The notes: generated by a model not told the origin, from the sequence alone. Positions 1-5,730 are shown, numbered from the stretch's first letter. The stretch: 6,470 bases of DNA from Embleya sp040605455 (GCF_040605455.1 NZ_JBEXCV010000272.1:1-6470); one strand, 5' to 3'. A program made the numbers and translations.

Positions 1-181
1 CTCGCGCCGGTCCGGCGCCCCGTTGGGCCGGCGGACCTCGATCAGCTCCGACCGGCCGGATCCAAGAGGGGTTCCGCCGGCTCGCCGGCGAGCCGGTTCC
101 GGGCGGATTCCGCGGTTCGTGGGACGCCGGCGCCCGGGTTCGGGTGTCCGTCATCGACGGCCGGCCGGCAGTACGCCCTTG
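1..181. other. Left-edge region with no assignable gene
   Basis: No convincing gene is visible between the left edge and the RidA stop codon. A minus-strand ATG at 154 opens a frame that runs off the left edge. Its product, starting MTDTRTRAPAS, is rich in Pro, Arg, Gly and Ala, has no ribosome-binding site, and its third-position GC is near 75 percent, no higher than the background. It could be the disordered N-terminus of a gene continuing beyond the window, but this cannot be decided from the bases given. Confidence 0.3.
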
Positions 182-577
182 TCACCGGACCGCGAGGCCC
201 TCGATCTCGATCAGCATGTTCGGGTCGGAAAGCGCGGTGACACCGATCAGGACGCTCGCCGGGCGGCAGCCCTCCTGTTCCAGGCGGGCGGTGATCACAT
301 CGAAGTGGCGGGTGACATCCGCGACGTCGACCGCGAAATAGCGCAGTTGCACCACGTGCGCAAAGGTGAAGCCGGCCTCGGCCAGGGTCTCGGCGAGCCG
401 GTCGAAGGTGGTCTCGATCTGTCCACGCAGATCGCGCACGTGCACGATCGCGCCGTCGGGACCCCGGGACTCGTGTCCGGCCAACACCAGCCACCGTTGC
501 GGATCCGTCACCGACACGGCCCGGTTGTAGCCGAGCCGGTTCCCGAACATTCGAGGTCCGATGTCCTGCCTGTGCAT
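182..577 (-). CDS. RidA/YjgF/YER057c/UK114-family protein, Arg-less subfamily
   Basis: A 131-residue protein of typical Rid length (about 130). What is seen: an N-terminal strand region (LGYNRAVSV, about 15-23), the WLVLAGHES strand (29-37), the helix carrying QIETTFDRLAETLAEAGF (53-70), and the C-terminal strand with LIEIEGLAV (122-130) that closes the family's trimer-interface clefts. Family knowledge: RidA proper hydrolyses enamine/imine intermediates released by PLP enzymes and needs an arginine in a P-A-R motif. Here the aligned motif is P-A-S (residues 106-108), so imine deaminase activity is doubtful and this is better called a Rid paralogue of unknown substrate. The ATG at 577 was chosen because GAAGGG lies 7 nt upstream (585-590) and the family match starts just after it. 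The frame is open to 688, but that extension is Pro/Arg/Ala-rich and has no homology. It is the last minus-strand gene of the set, 233 nt after the ABC gene. Confidence 0.9.
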   Translation of the reverse strand: MHRQDIGPRMFGNRLGYNRAVSVTDPQRWLVLAGHESRGPDGAIVHVRDLRGQIETTFDRLAETLAEAGFTFAHVVQLRYFAVDVADVTRHFDVITARLEQEGCRPASVLIGVTALSDPNMLIEIEGLAVR

Positions 578-721
578 CGCGTCACCCTTCGTCGTGATCG
601 GTCCCGACGCGGTCCGACCGGCGGCAGCCGCCGGCGACCCGGACCGGCGAATAGGCTCGGGCCACGGCCCTTCGACGAAAGCCCTCAATCAGAACAAATC
701 CGCCGGTGACTCTAGTCGGAA

Positions 722-738
722 CGCGCGCCGCTCGCGCG
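722..738 (-). terminator. Weak GC-rich hairpin, possible terminator
   Basis: Six-base arms CGCGCG at 722-727 and 733-738 enclose a 5-nt loop. It lies about 75 nt downstream of the ABC stop codon in the direction of transcription. There is no T-tract after it; U-tract-less terminators are common in high-GC actinomycetes, but so are chance GC palindromes. Confidence 0.2.
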
Positions 739-792
739 CCGCACACGCCGGTGCGAGGCCGATCGCCGAGTCATCCGGGTGCCGAGCGAGGT

Positions 793-807
793 CGACCCGG
801 CCGGTCG
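793..807 (-). terminator. Short inverted repeat just after the ABC stop codon
   Basis: CGACC (793-797) and GGTCG (803-807) can form a 5-bp stem with a 5-nt loop, 3 nt beyond the stop codon of the ABC gene. No T-tract follows. It may contribute to termination together with the hairpin at 722-738, but the stem is short enough to be chance in this base composition. Confidence 0.2.
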
Positions 808-810
808 GTG

Positions 811-2796
811 TCAGCTCTCCGCCTGTGCCGTGCGCGCATGCGGGATGGGCGATGCGGTCGGCTCGGACCGGATGCCGTACTGCGCCGCCTGGGCCGTGTA
901 CATCGCCCGATACCGACCGGCGTCGAGCGCCATCAGGCCGTCGTGGTCGCCCTGTTCGATCAATCGTCCGTCCTCCAGCACGTAGATGAGGTCGGCGGTG
1001 GCGGTCGCGGCCAGCCGATGGGTGATCAGCAGTACCGTCGTCCCGTCCTCGGTCATCGACCGCAGCGCGGCGAACGCGGCGATCTCCGCCTCCGGATCCA
1101 GCGCGGAGGTCGGCTCGTCGACGATCACGAACGGCGCACCGCGGTACCGGGTCCGAGCGTTGCCGATCTTCTGCCACTGCCCGCCGGAGATCTGCGAACC
1201 ACGTTGGTAGCCCTTGACGATCAGGGTGTCCCAGCCGTGCGGCAACGCGCCGACCAGCTCGCTCGCATCGGCCCGGGCGACCGCCCCCTCCACCCGGGCC
1301 TGGTCGAGCGGCCGGTCGGGACGGCCGATGAAGACGTTCGCACGCGCGGTCATCGCCCACCGAGGGAAGTCCTGGCCGAGCACCGCCACCCGGTCGAAGA
1401 TCCGGTCCCGATCGGCCTCGCGCACGTCGACACCGCCCCAGCTCAGTGTGCCCTCGCTGGGCAGCAGCAGACCGGCGACCAGCTTGGACAGCGTGGTCTT
1501 GCCCGAGCCGTTCTCGCCGACCAACGCGACCACCTTGCCCGCCGGGATGCGCAGGCTCACCCGCTCCAGCGCCGGCGTGTCGTTGCCGGGATAGCGGTAC
1601 GAGACGCGGTCGAGCCGCACCTCGTCCACCACATGCGGCAGCGGCAGTCCGCCGGTCGGGATGGCACGCCGCTCGGACTCGACGCAGGCATCCTCCAGAT
1701 CGCGCAGATACAGGGATTCCTCGTACAACCGGTTGACCTGCATGACCAGTGCGGTGAGGCCGCTGGTACAGGTACGGATCGCGATCACCGCGGTACCGCC
1801 CGCGGCGAGCGGCATGCCGCCCTCGGTGAGCAGCAGCCACAACGCCGCATACACCAGCAGTGCACCGACCCCGGACAGCGCGGACGCGGTCGCCTGGGTC
1901 AGGCCCTTGGCATGTGCGAGTCGCCGGTGCTCGGCCTCCATCGTCGAGGACATGTCCTCGAACGCGTTCAGCACCAGCCGACCCGCACGGTGTGCCCGCA
2001 CCTCGGCGGCGGGCGCCGGATCGATCAGGCTGCGCCCGAGGATTTCGATCGCACGTCGGTGTTCGAGCCACGCGTGCGCGGATTCGTGTTGGCGACGCGC
2101 GGACCGTACCGCGCCCCAGCCCTTCGGTGCCGCGACCAGGAACAACAACGGCAACAGGATCGGATTCAACAGGGTCAACACGCTGCCGGTGGCGACCAGT
2201 CCGACCAGCGCGTTGATCACCGCGACCGAGGCGCCGATCATCCGCCGCACCGAGTCGGTGCCGAACCGACCCGCGTCCAGGGTGCGATGGAAGCCCGCCT
2301 CCTCGAACGCCTGGAGTTCCACCCGGGCGGCGAGCCGGTAGTAGCGCGCCGTACAGACCCGTTCGACCTGCGGTTCGAGCCGGCTGGTCGCACCCACCGA
2401 GACCGCCGCGAGCAGCGCGGACACGGCGGTGACGAACATGATGAACAGCAGGGCGGGCGCGGCGTCGCGCAGCCGGTCGGTGGTCGGCACGTCGGCGAAC
2501 AGCGCCACCAGCGCACGATTGGTGGCAAGCAGCCCCAAACCGGCCGCGAGCCCCTGGCCGATCTCGGCCACGAGCAGCGCGAGCACCGCAGCCCGATCCA
2601 CCGTCCAGGCGGCGCGCGTGACCACCGCGACCATGGACGGCAGTTGCCGCGCCATCGCCCAGAACGAGACTCGCAGCAGCGGCTGTTCATGCTCGGTGAA
2701 GGACATGTCATAGCGCAACGCGCCACCGAACAGCAGCTGTTCGGACTCGGAAACCGGAGTCGTCCGCCGGGCGGACGCCCGTCGACGGAACCTCAT
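811..2796 (-). CDS. ABC exporter, fused transmembrane and ATPase domains
   Basis: A 661-residue half-size exporter with membrane domain first and ATPase domain second. Hydrophobic segments are near 69-91, 115-135, 193-222 (long enough for a helical pair), 305-324 and 329-350, matching a type I exporter fold. The nucleotide-binding domain starts near 392 and is complete: Walker A GENGSGKT (427-434), Q-loop Gln475, signature ISGGQ (536-540; Ile replaces the usual Leu), Walker B FVIVDE (556-561, catalytic Glu561), D-loop SALD (564-567) and H-loop His593. It should therefore hydrolyse ATP as a homodimer or as half of a heterodimer; no partner gene is seen here. The ATG at 2796 is preceded by GGGAGG with a 4-nt gap; the next ATG at 2706 has no such site. 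The first 60 residues are an Arg-rich and then polar cytosolic leader. The substrate cannot be read from sequence. The position beside the ACP and PLP-enzyme genes suggests export of a small metabolite or peptide (inference). Confidence 0.93.
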   Translation of the reverse strand: MRFRRRASARRTTPVSESEQLLFGGALRYDMSFTEHEQPLLRVSFWAMARQLPSMVAVVTRAAWTVDRAAVLALLVAEIGQGLAAGLGLLATNRALVALFADVPTTDRLRDAAPALLFIMFVTAVSALLAAVSVGATSRLEPQVERVCTARYYRLAARVELQAFEEAGFHRTLDAGRFGTDSVRRMIGASVAVINALVGLVATGSVLTLLNPILLPLLFLVAAPKGWGAVRSARRQHESAHAWLEHRRAIEILGRSLIDPAPAAEVRAHRAGRLVLNAFEDMSSTMEAEHRRLAHAKGLTQATASALSGVGALLVYAALWLLLTEGGMPLAAGGTAVIAIRTCTSGLTALVMQVNRLYEESLYLRDLEDACVESERRAIPTGGLPLPHVVDEVRLDRVSYRYPGNDTPALERVSLRIPAGKVVALVGENGSGKTTLSKLVAGLLLPSEGTLSWGGVDVREADRDRIFDRVAVLGQDFPRWAMTARANVFIGRPDRPLDQARVEGAVARADASELVGALPHGWDTLIVKGYQRGSQISGGQWQKIGNARTRYRGAPFVIVDEPTSALDPEAEIAAFAALRSMTEDGTTVLLITHRLAATATADLIYVLEDGRLIEQGDHDGLMALDAGRYRAMYTAQAAQYGIRSEPTASPIPHARTAQAES

Positions 2797-2864
2797 CGGA
2801 CCTCCCGTGGGGGATTGTGCGCAGTCCGGTCGGCCGACACGGGCGGGTGCGGCGGGGTGCGGAG

Positions 2865-2893
2865 AATCGTGACTCGCGATGGCGTCGGTTCCA
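2865..2893 (-). promoter_or_regulatory. Possible promoter of the ABC gene
   Basis: On the minus strand TTGGAA is followed after 17 nt by CACGAT, a partial match to a -35/-10 pair (TTG of the -35 and A..AT of the -10 are kept). It lies in the least GC-rich part of the region, roughly 70-100 nt before the start codon. The match is weak and is offered only as the best candidate seen. Confidence 0.22.
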
Positions 2894-3049
2894 ATGTGAC
2901 CACGTTCCGTTTCGGTCCCGGGTGGTTGCCTGACGACCGCACATGCTGCCCTTCGGGCCGGCGGGTCGGACAGGGCGTACGGGTGTACGAGCCGGGCGCA
3001 TCCGCCCCATGACACGCTCGAACGCGCATCCGATCGAGGGGGTGAATCA

Positions 3050-3085
3050 GCCTCGTACGAGGCCGAGTTCGAGGTCGGACTCGGC
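3050..3085. repeat. 14-bp perfect palindrome overlapping a second inverted repeat
   Basis: GCCTCGTACGAGGC at 3050-3063 is a perfect palindrome. It overlaps by two bases an inverted repeat with arms GCCGAGT-type at 3062-3068 and 3079-3085 around a 10-nt centre. The two structures compete for the shared bases. The spot lies upstream of both the minus-strand ABC gene (254 nt away) and the plus-strand transposase remnant (117-139 nt away). It could be an operator for a dimeric regulator or a relic of an insertion-element end. Confidence 0.4.
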
Positions 3086-3201
3086 TGAAGGCGGTCGGGA
3101 CGCGCGCTGCGCCGCACTCCGGCGGACCGGACGAACGACGCGCGCCGTGCGGTCGGATGCCGGGAGCCGTGTCGGATCGCGCGATGCGTCGTTGGAGGTG
3201 T

Positions 3202-3552
3202 GTGGGCCGTTGGGGTGGGTTGACGAACAGTCAGTGGACGATGGTGGAACCGCTGTTGCCGGACCGCGCACCGCAGCGCGGCGGCCGGTGGATCGACCAC
3301 CGCGCGATGATCGACGCGGTCGCCTGGAAGCACGAATACAGCTGCTCTTGGCGGGAGTTGCCGGAATGGTTCGGGCCCTGGCAAACCGTCTACCACCGGT
3401 ACACGGTGTGGGGAAAGGACGGCACCTGGCGCCGCATCCTGACCCGCCTGCAGGTCTGCCCCGACCCGGACGGAGACCTGGATTGGCTGATCGAGGTCGA
3501 CGGCGCACTGAGCCGGGCGAGCCGAGCGGAAGGCGGAAAGGTCGACCGCTGA
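3202..3552 (+). pseudogene. IS5-family transposase, N-terminal remnant
   Basis: The 116 residues match the N-terminal part of IS5-group transposases (about 250-290 residues when complete). What is seen: LTNSQW (7-12), EPLLPDR (16-22), GGRW (27-30), IDAVAWK (37-43), W-RELP (50-54), VY-R (63-66), the GTWRRIL helix (74-80), and DLDWLIEVD (92-100). Asp100 corresponds to the first Asp of the DDE triad. The expected S-T-x-x-R-A-H-Q-H motif that follows is degraded to GALSRASR, and a TGA stop ends the frame 16 residues after Asp100. The second Asp and the Glu are absent, so the product cannot be an active transposase. The GTG at 3202 fits the usual family start (VGRxGxLT) with GGAGG at 3194-3198; an in-frame ATG at 3184 is an alternative. 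It runs opposite to the neighbouring genes and sits between the ACP and ABC genes. Confidence 0.85.
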
Positions 3553-3636
3553 TACGTCCGCGAGCAGGCGGAGCGGTGGGGCGATGACGTGATCGCGTTC
3601 CGTGACGCGTTGGAGATCGCCGCGCCGGTCATCCGC
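3553..3636 (+). pseudogene. Coding-like in-frame segment after the transposase stop
   Basis: Reading on in the same frame past the TGA at 3550-3552 gives 28 residues, YVREQAERWGDDVIAFRDA followed by LEIAAPVIR. The segment has strongly G/C-biased third positions and a helix-like pattern, before the frame becomes Pro/Arg/Gly-rich nonsense. It does not resemble the IS5 DDE region that should follow Asp100, so it may be the relic of a different gene or of the transposase C-terminus joined by deletion. Its last 8 bases overlap the 3' end of the minus-strand ACP gene. I do not recognise the family. Confidence 0.25.
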
Positions 3637-3886
3637 TGCGGCGGCCGGCCCGGGCCTGGGCGACGAACTCGGCCAGACCGCTCGGGGTGGCATGTTCCAG
3701 GATTACCTTCGGCTCGACGGCGATGCCGTACCTCTCGCCGAGCACGTCCGCGAACTCGATCGCGAGGGTCGCGTCCACACCGAGCTCCGCGAACGTGTCG
3801 TCCGGGTCGACCCGGGAGATATCGAGGGAGACGAGTCGGGCGGTCTGATCGACGATCTCGTCGAGAAGGGCGGCGTTCACGGGCAT
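3629..3886 (-). CDS. Stand-alone acyl carrier protein-like, attachment Ser replaced by Ala
   Basis: An 85-residue acidic four-helix carrier protein of normal ACP length. Helix I spans about 4-19, DDTFAELGVD (29-38) leads into helix II, LAIEFADVLGERYGI (41-55) is the classic helix II/loop, and LEHATPSGLAEFVAQA (63-78) matches the L-x-x-x-P-T-x-x-x-L-A end of polyketide-type ACPs. Family knowledge: the phosphopantetheine arm is carried by the Ser of G-x-D-S. Here the motif is G36-V37-D38-A39-T40, with codon GCG at 3770-3772, so the attachment Ser is missing; the adjacent Thr40 aligns with the usual Leu/Met position. The protein as written should not be loadable by a phosphopantetheinyl transferase. 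The ATG at 3886 has an ideal AAGGAG 7 nt upstream (3894-3899), which rules out the 25-residue longer start at 3961. It lies 340 nt downstream of the PLP-enzyme gene on the same strand, which suggests they served one pathway. Confidence 0.9.
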   Translation of the reverse strand: MPVNAALLDEIVDQTARLVSLDISRVDPDDTFAELGVDATLAIEFADVLGERYGIAVEPKVILEHATPSGLAEFVAQARAGRRSG

Positions 3887-4040
3887 GGTGAGGCTCCTTG
3901 ACGGGTCATGGATGCGTCCCAGGCGCGGGATGTCCGAGGTGATCGGCACGTCGGTCGACACGAGCGATCCGGGGGAGGCACGGGGAGTTCACCCGTCCCG
4001 CTTCGCCGGCCCGGGCCGAGGTGGCCCACCGACCGGTGTC

Positions 4041-4074
4041 GGCTCCTGTCGTACGGGGAACGCTAGTAGGAGCC
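4041..4074. promoter_or_regulatory. 7-bp inverted repeat, possible operator/promoter of the ACP gene
   Basis: GGCTCCT at 4041-4047 is the exact inverse of AGGAGCC at 4068-4074, with a 20-nt spacer. The spacer contains, on the minus strand, CTACTAGCGT, in which TAGCGT fits an actinomycete TAnnnT -10 box. The arrangement, about 155-190 nt before the ACP start, would suit a repressor site over a promoter, but no good -35 element could be assigned. A second small inverted repeat, CACCG-AC-CGGTG (4027-4038), lies beside it. Confidence 0.3.
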
Positions 4075-4184
4075 CAGGTCTCGGCGGTAGAACGGTGCCG
4101 ACCCGTCGCGGGTGGCGAAGCGTGGCGAATCGGCTCGGACGCCGGGCCGGCGGGCGCAGAACGCACCGAGTCACCGGCGGCACG

Positions 4185-4197
4185 GGCCGTACCGGCC
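4185..4197 (-). terminator. Short hairpin after the PLP-enzyme gene
   Basis: GGCCG and CGGCC form a 5-bp stem with a 3-nt loop about 30 nt beyond the stop codon at 4227. No T-tract follows. A weak candidate only, typical of chance palindromes in GC-rich DNA. Confidence 0.18.
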
Positions 4198-4226
4198 GCA
4201 TCGGGAGCATGCCGCGCCCGTCGGTG

Positions 4227-5660
4227 TCACAGCGGCGGGTTGAGGCCCTCGAAGAAGGCGAGGAGCGCCGCCTCCCGCAGGTGTGACGGGAGGTGATCCA
4301 GGAGCGCGTGCACCGATGCCAGTCGGCCGTCGGTCAACAGACCCGCCTTGAGCATGAGTTCGGTCAGCGCATCGGCGGTCACGCCCGCCTCGGAGTCGGC
4401 GAGGGCGGTGAGCTCGTCGACCACGAGCAGTTGTTCGGGAGTGGGCAGCGGGTCGCGGTCGCCGGCCGCGCGTACCGCCGACCGCAGTGCGGTGAGCAGT
4501 TCGGGTACGTGCGGGCCGTGCGTTGCGGTCATCGTGAGGTGGATCGTCGGCGAAATGCCGGGCTGGGACAGCTGGGGTTGAACGGCCCATCCCAGGCGCT
4601 CCAATTCGTCCAGGAAGGCGAAGAAGTCCACGCCGTCCGTGGTTACCGCGACCAGACTCGCCGCAGGCGCGCCGAGCACGCGCAGCCCCTCGATCTCCGC
4701 GATCCCGTCGACCAGATCGGCGGTAGCGGCCAGCGTACGAGTGACCAGGTCGCGGTAGCCGTCGGCGCCCAGGTGACGCAGCACCGCCCACGCGGCGGCG
4801 ATCAGGCCGCCGGACTTCGAGCTCTGCATCGTCGAATTGACGACCGGATAGCCGGTCCAGTCGGAGGCGACGAAGTATTGCGTCCGGCGCAGCGCGGCGG
4901 TGCGGTACAGCACGATCGAGCAACCCTTGGGCGCGTATCCATACTTGTGGAGGTCCACCGAGATCGAGTCCACTCCCGGCACCCTGAAGTCCCAGGACGG
5001 CACGACGTGTCCGAGCTGTTCGGCGAACGGCAGCACCCAGCCGCCGATGCACGCGCCCACGTGGCAGCGCACATCGCGGCGCGCGCAGATCGCGGCGATC
5101 TCGGGTATCGCGTCCACGACGCCGTGTCCGTAGGAGGGTGCCGAGGCGACCACCAGGACGGTGTCGTCGGTGATCGCGCGCTCGATCGCGGCGACGTCGG
5201 CGGTCATGTGGACCGGGTCGATGTCCACGATCACCGGGTCGAGGCCGAAGTACTTCGCCGCCTTGGCCCACGCGGCGTGCGCCGAGCGGGCGAACACGAT
5301 TTGTGGGCGCACCACTTCGGGCCGGGCGTCGCGGGCCGCCTTGGCCGCCAGCAGGCAGCTTTCGGTACCGCCGCTGGTCCAGCTGCCGGCGGCGCCCGCG
5401 GGGGCGTGCAGCATCTCGCCGACGGCTGCGACAACCTGGTGCTCCAGGGTCGCGACGCTCGGGAAGGACGTCGGATACAGCCCGTTCACGTGCAGATACA
5501 GCTCGAACGCCCGCACGGCGACCGCTTCGACGGAGGCCGCGCCGGAGTCGAACGTATTGGCCACTCCGGGCCGCCCCCGCCCGGGTTCGTCTCCGGCGTG
5601 CATGGCCGTCAACTCCGCCAGCACCTCGGCCACCGGCCGTCCGTCCGCGAACATGCCCAC
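4227..5660 (-). CDS. PLP-dependent group II decarboxylase / sphingosine-1-phosphate-lyase-like protein, N1-Asp missing
   Basis: A 477-residue fold-type I PLP protein. What is seen: phosphate-binding TSGGTES (95-101), the cofactor-stacking His128 in SAHAAW, VDIDPVHMT (145-153), and the Schiff-base Lys239 in SVDLHKYGYAPKG (234-246), a hallmark shared with sphingosine-1-phosphate lyases. The SSKSGG motif (280-285) follows. Family members decarboxylate amino acids or cleave amino-alcohol phosphates by retro-aldol chemistry; the substrate here cannot be read. Oddity: the strand that should read H-V-D-A-C reads H200-V201-G202-A203-C204, codon GGC at 5055-5057, so the Asp that holds the pyridine nitrogen is Gly. 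The protein may bind PLP weakly, have altered chemistry, or be inactive. Residues from about 400 form a helical C-terminal extension. The start is the GTG at 5660, with GGGGAGG 5 nt upstream; the ATG at 5654 is the alternative, and a TTG at 5690 is unlikely. It is first of the minus-strand set. Confidence 0.9.
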   Translation of the reverse strand: MGMFADGRPVAEVLAELTAMHAGDEPGRGRPGVANTFDSGAASVEAVAVRAFELYLHVNGLYPTSFPSVATLEHQVVAAVGEMLHAPAGAAGSWTSGGTESCLLAAKAARDARPEVVRPQIVFARSAHAAWAKAAKYFGLDPVIVDIDPVHMTADVAAIERAITDDTVLVVASAPSYGHGVVDAIPEIAAICARRDVRCHVGACIGGWVLPFAEQLGHVVPSWDFRVPGVDSISVDLHKYGYAPKGCSIVLYRTAALRRTQYFVASDWTGYPVVNSTMQSSKSGGLIAAAWAVLRHLGADGYRDLVTRTLAATADLVDGIAEIEGLRVLGAPAASLVAVTTDGVDFFAFLDELERLGWAVQPQLSQPGISPTIHLTMTATHGPHVPELLTALRSAVRAAGDRDPLPTPEQLLVVDELTALADSEAGVTADALTELMLKAGLLTDGRLASVHALLDHLPSHLREAALLAFFEGLNPPL

Positions 5661-5665
5661 GCGTG

Positions 5666-5672
5666 CCTCCCC
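5666..5672 (-). promoter_or_regulatory. Ribosome-binding site deciding the PLP-enzyme start
   Basis: GGGGAGG on the minus strand ends 5 nt before GTG at 5660 and 11 nt before ATG at 5654. The spacing favours the GTG. It also places the hexamer repeat at 5673-5709 in the untranslated leader rather than in the protein. Confidence 0.6.
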
Positions 5673-5709
5673 GACTGCGACTGCAAGCAACTGCCACTGC
5701 GACTGCGAT
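5673..5709. repeat. Imperfect ACTGCG hexamer tandem repeat
   Basis: The plus strand shows two copies of GACTGC, a 5-nt interruption (AAGCA), then ACTGCC, ACTGCG and ACTGCG. The array sits directly upstream of the PLP-enzyme ribosome-binding site. If read as protein on the minus strand it gives an Ala-Val dipeptide repeat, so a longer product beginning at TTG 5690 would be changed in length, not in frame, by gain or loss of one unit. Confidence 0.6.
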
Positions 5710-5730
5710 TGTGGTGTCGAGCTTCGGGCT

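Larger units (their letters stand above)
578..810. other. Intergenic region between ABC gene and ridA-like gene
   Basis: A 233-nt gap between two minus-strand genes. It holds two GC-rich inverted repeats near the ABC stop codon (listed separately) and the ribosome-binding site of the RidA-family gene. A slightly AT-richer patch around 680-715 could hold a promoter for the RidA-family gene, but no convincing -35/-10 pair with proper spacing was found. The gap and the repeats make separate transcription of the RidA-family gene plausible. Confidence 0.4.
2797..3201. other. Non-coding region upstream of the ABC gene
   Basis: About 400 nt separate the ABC start codon from the transposase remnant. 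Frames that are open here have no recognisable product. The stretch nearest the ABC gene (about 2855-2925) is less GC-rich than its surroundings and is the likely promoter zone. Further out are a 5-bp inverted repeat CGTAC/GTACG (2976-2989) and the palindrome pair at 3050-3085. Some of it may be old flank or end sequence of the insertion element, but no terminal inverted repeat pair could be matched by eye. Confidence 0.5.
3887..4226. other. Non-coding region between PLP-enzyme and ACP genes
   Basis: A 340-nt gap between co-directional genes. No frame gives a recognisable protein. It holds the strong ribosome-binding site of the ACP gene, the inverted repeat at 4041-4074 and a short hairpin GGCCG-TAC-CGGCC (4185-4197) about 30 nt past the PLP-enzyme stop, which is the only terminator candidate there. 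The gap is long enough for the ACP gene to have its own promoter. Confidence 0.45.

Noticed and set aside
1..154. Minus-strand frame starting at ATG 154 and leaving the window
   Set aside because: No ribosome-binding site, no codon bias above background and no recognisable sequence; kept only as a note.
578..688. Longer start for the RidA-family gene at 688
   Set aside because: The 37 extra residues have no family counterpart, and GAAGGG precedes the ATG at 577 at proper distance.
706..3012. Very long plus-strand open frame (768 residues) opposite the ABC gene
   Set aside because: It is antisense to a complete ABC transporter with all ATPase motifs. Its product is a His/Arg/Gln/Gly-rich composition typical of the complement of GC-biased codons, with no domain.
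3011..3660. Terminal inverted repeats and target duplication of the insertion element
   Set aside because: Scanning both flanks of the transposase remnant by eye gave no matching pair, so complete element boundaries are not claimed.
2797..3693. Upstream extension of the ABC frame to 3693 (960 residues)
   Set aside because: The added 299 residues are Pro/Arg/Ala-rich, pass antisense through the transposase remnant, and the ATG at 2796 has a good ribosome-binding site.
3887..3961. Longer start for the ACP gene at 3961
   Set aside because: AAGGAG lies 7 nt before the ATG at 3886 and ACPs of this type start directly with helix I.
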